The translations under genes and the position numbers were made by a program. Below the pieces are notes generated by a model that did not search any database, was not told the origin of the DNA, and saw only the letters and a program-made list of their open reading frames with translations. Below, in pieces: positions 62,036 through 64,000 of a stretch of 64,000 nt of DNA (position 1 is the first letter of the stretch; each line of letters begins with the position of its first letter). The stretch lies in assembly GCF_013409365.1 (NCBI RefSeq), contig NZ_JACCBA010000001.1:8246001-8310000 (forward strand). The letters are read 5' to 3'. This stretch comes from Actinomadura luteofluorescens (lineage in GTDB: Bacteria; Actinomycetota; Actinomycetes; Streptosporangiales; Streptosporangiaceae).

Positions 62036-62575
62036 TCAGTGGGACGCGCGTAGGGAAGTGTCCAGGGCGCTCATGAGTTGCGCAATGCGGTTCTTGCCAG
62101 TTGGCACGAGGGGGTATCGGGAAAGCACGGCGATCAGGGTCGGCGTGGCGCGTTGCCGCGCTTGTTCGATAGGCATGTCTCCGACTGAAGGGTCGTCGCC
62201 GGTATTCAACTCGGCGATGCGCGCGGCGCTCGCGGCTGCGCGCAGAATGTGGCCCACTTGGGTGGCTCGCGATATCGGGTGCAAGTATGCGGCGGATGCG
62301 GCATCGCCGGCGCAGCGCGCAGCAAGACGTGCTGTCTCCGTGCCGGCTTCCTTCGCGGCCCGGTGTGCGTCCAGTGCGGTGACACGTTGCAGTTTGGTCC
62401 TCTTGGCGCCATTGACGAACTCCCAAGCGGCATCAAGGGCTGCGCGCGGCCGAGAGTCACCGGGAACGGTCTCCTCGAACACCGGGAGGACTTCTTGAGC
62501 GCTCTGTGCGACGTAACGCGCTATGTCTCGAAGCTCGTCCATGGTCAGCTCGAAATCACCCGTCACCGTCGTCAT
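62036..62575 (-). CDS. Imm5-like putative immunity protein
   Basis: 179 residues. FELTMDELRDIARYVAQSAQEVLPVFEETVPGDSRPRAALDAAWEFVNG, LDAHRAAKEAG, ASAAYLHPISRATQVGHILRAAASAAR and GDDPSVGDMPIEQARQRATPTLIAVLSRYP follow the pattern of the helical Imm5-like immunity family of polymorphic toxin systems. No toxin gene is adjacent. Could be an orphan immunity gene or have another role. Confidence 0.75.
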   Translation of the reverse strand: MTTVTGDFELTMDELRDIARYVAQSAQEVLPVFEETVPGDSRPRAALDAAWEFVNGAKRTKLQRVTALDAHRAAKEAGTETARLAARCAGDAASAAYLHPISRATQVGHILRAAASAARIAELNTGDDPSVGDMPIEQARQRATPTLIAVLSRYPLVPTGKNRIAQLMSALDTSLRASH

Positions 62576-62839
62576 GGCCCCAATCCTGCCACGCGGCCAG
62601 AACGCCCGGACGCCGCGCGGGTCACCAATACGGTCTGTCCCCCGCGAGGTCTAGCGGAGCGGCCGCTAGACGTCCACGGCCCGCTAGGGGAACATCTCAG
62701 CGCGTCCCCGGGGACCTCTGCAGGACGTCCGACCGGCGTTGCCGAAAGAGCGGACGGCGGACGAGGACGAGCGCTAGAAGACCGCTGAAGATCTTGTGAG
62801 GGGCCGTCGGGCCATGGGCCGGACAGCCCCTTTGTGGTC

Positions 62840-63085
62840 ATGCTTGGGCCGAGGACATGTGCCAGGTGCCGTTGATTCGGGTGAGTCCGAGGTTGATCAG
62901 TGTGCGGAGGTTGAGGGCGGCGGCTCGGGTGTGGAGTCAGGCGTCGGCTTTGATGGTGCCGCGGTGGACGAGCCAGGCGATGGCGCGTTCGACCGGTGGT
63001 CTCCAGCGGCGGTAGTGGGCTTGCCAGTCCGGGTCGCCGGCGGCTTGTCGGCGGGCGGTGGCTTGGAGATCGTGGTGGGGAGGCC
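62840..63085 (-). pseudogene. IS1182-type transposase C-terminal fragment
   Basis: Minus-strand frames read RRWRPPVERAIAWLVHRGTIKADA and, after a stop, LHTRAAALNLRTLINLGLTRINGTWH, which is the C-terminal end of DDE transposases of this type. One in-frame stop separates the two parts. The catalytic core is absent. Confidence 0.6.
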
Positions 63086-63638
63086 GCGCGACGCGGGGCC
63101 CGGGACCGGGCGATCGTCGCCGTGCTGCTGTACTCCGGCGCCCGGGTGGAGGAACGCGCGCGGCTGCGGGTCGAGGACGTCGCGGTGACCGCGCGGACCG
63201 GAACCGTGCGGCTGCACGGCAAGACCAGGTGCGCACCGTGCCGATCCCCGGCGCCAGCCCGCGCCGCGCTGCTGGACTACCTCGCCGAGCGCGGCAGAAG
63301 GACGGGCCGCTGTGGTCCGGGCAGCGCGGGCCCCTGACGATCTCCGGAATCACCCAGGTGGTGCTCGCGGTCGGCGAGGACGCCGGGGTCGCCGACCTGC
63401 GGCCGCACCGGCTCCGGCACACCTATGGCACCCGGCTGCGCCGCGACGGCGCCGACCCTGCCCAGATGCAATACCTCCTCGGCACGCCGACCTCAAAACC
63501 GCCGGCCGCTACTTCCGCGCCGGGCAGCGCGAGGTCGCCGAGCTCGTCGAGCGCGCCTTCCCATCATCTCTCAGCGAACCAGCTCCGGGGCCCCCATCCC
63601 CGCCTCGGGGCAAGGCCGGAGCAGGCGGAGGCGTCTGA
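63086..63638 (+). pseudogene. Tyrosine recombinase (integrase), catalytic-domain remnant
   Basis: Readable across three frames: RDRAIVAVLLYSGARVEERARLRVEDV (first Arg), RTVPIPGAS, PLTISGITQVVLAVGEDAGVADLRPHRLRHTYGTRLRRDGADPAQMQYLLG (H-x-x-R), and ADLKTAGRYFRAGQREVAELVERAF (Tyr). Frameshifts near 63230, 63290 and 63485. The N-terminal arm is missing. Likely the old integrase of the element that spans 50-63 kb. Confidence 0.75.
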
Positions 63639-63897
63639 TCCTTGTGAGCGACTCGACCGAACCTGCCGGCCCGCAGATCCGCCCGTGTGGTGGAGGGCGG
63701 GTCCGCGTTGCCGGGGTGGAGCGGGCGCCGGCCACTAGGGTTTGTGGACGGCGCCTCTGTGAGGCAAACGAGTGACGTCAGCCGTTACAAATCGGTAGAC
63801 CATAGGCGGCTTGTTCCCCGTCTTGGAGCAATGCTTGAAATCTGTGGATCCGCCGGGAAGGGGTGTACCTTCCCGATGATCACGTGAAATCTCAAGC

Positions 63898-64000
63898 ATG
63901 GCCGACGCGCCAGCGGCGGTCGGGAAGGCACATCCGATGCTCAAGGTCGTCCTCACCGTCCGACCGCGATCCGAGCGGCGAGGCGGCCGGGTCGTCGTCG
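63898..64000 (+). CDS. Possible gene start running off the window
   Basis: ATG at 63898 opens a frame (MADAPAAVGKAHPMLKVVLTV) that continues past the end. A small GGGAAGG/CCTTCCC hairpin lies 24 bp upstream. Too short to identify. The 260 bp before it hold no gene that I can support. Confidence 0.2.
   Translation, partial: MADAPAAVGKAHPMLKVVLTVRPRSERRGGRVVV

Overview
The window is 64 kb of very GC-rich DNA with short intergenic gaps, frequent GTG starts and many translationally coupled stop/start overlaps. Its gene content is typical of a filamentous actinomycete: an RsbW-like ATPase and an STAS protein, streptogrisin-type protease, FCD-GntR and PaaX regulators, WD40 nSTAND protein, and actinobacterial IS481/IS110/IS5 elements. 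A Streptosporangiales-type genus such as Actinomadura would fit, but no rRNA, tRNA or housekeeping marker is present to prove it.

Layout. 1-6.0 kb: an import and catabolic operon on the plus strand (end of a sugar-binding protein, two permeases, a GntR-LacI hybrid regulator, a Gfo/Idh/MocA oxidoreductase, a formylglycine sulfatase), which reads as a sulfated-sugar utilisation operon. 6.0-10.0 kb: a transposon nest. An IS110 decay remnant is followed by an IS481 element with perfect ends and a 6-bp target duplication, which is itself split by a complete IS110 element; a dead IS5-type copy follows. 10.2-11.3 kb: a palindromic operator and an RsbW-like ATPase. 11.7-18.2 kb: a minus-strand unit (polar amino-acid ABC importer plus YtcJ-like amidohydrolase) divergent from an orphan gcvPA, with an FCD-GntR regulator and a matching palindromic operator between the arms. 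18.7-20.7 kb: a TetR-controlled alpha/beta hydrolase and a SnoaL-like protein. 21.0-24.8 kb: a two-component system divergent from an ABC exporter whose middle has been deleted, leaving an inverted-duplication scar. 25-34.8 kb: a broken amidohydrolase, PaaX regulator with divergent membrane hydrolase, an ArsR-VOC-DUF3052 operon, a YqeB-like protein, a DUF418 membrane protein and a carotenoid oxygenase. 35-36 kb: dead IS5 copy. 36.3-38.3 kb: secreted S1 protease and STAS protein. 38.4-42.9 kb: a complete branched-chain amino-acid operon livJHMGF.

From about 43 kb on, the DNA becomes accessory: IS982 remnant, a 1324-residue HTH-nSTAND-TM-WD40 protein with a divergent small membrane gene, a secreted DUF2599 protein, a 1.43-kb unit bounded by 37-bp Tn3-type inverted repeats that carries a pentapeptide-repeat protein, a ParA/ribbon-helix-helix partition pair next to an 11-bp-phased repeat array, a plasmid-type membrane protein, IS fragments, an intact IS5 copy sitting exactly on a stop codon, an orphan Imm5-like immunity protein and a tyrosine-recombinase pseudogene. 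I read about 50-63.7 kb as the decayed remains of an integrated plasmid or conjugative element. Many genes there carry frameshifts; parA and the membrane gene each carry a compensating pair, so either decay or base-calling error is possible.

The most novel-looking items are the phased TRTGAG arrays at three places around parA, the Tn3-ended pentapeptide unit, the candidate bridge-RNA region of the nested IS110, the inverted-duplication scar in the exporter, and a 53-residue orphan protein with a near-perfect ribosome site and its own terminator.
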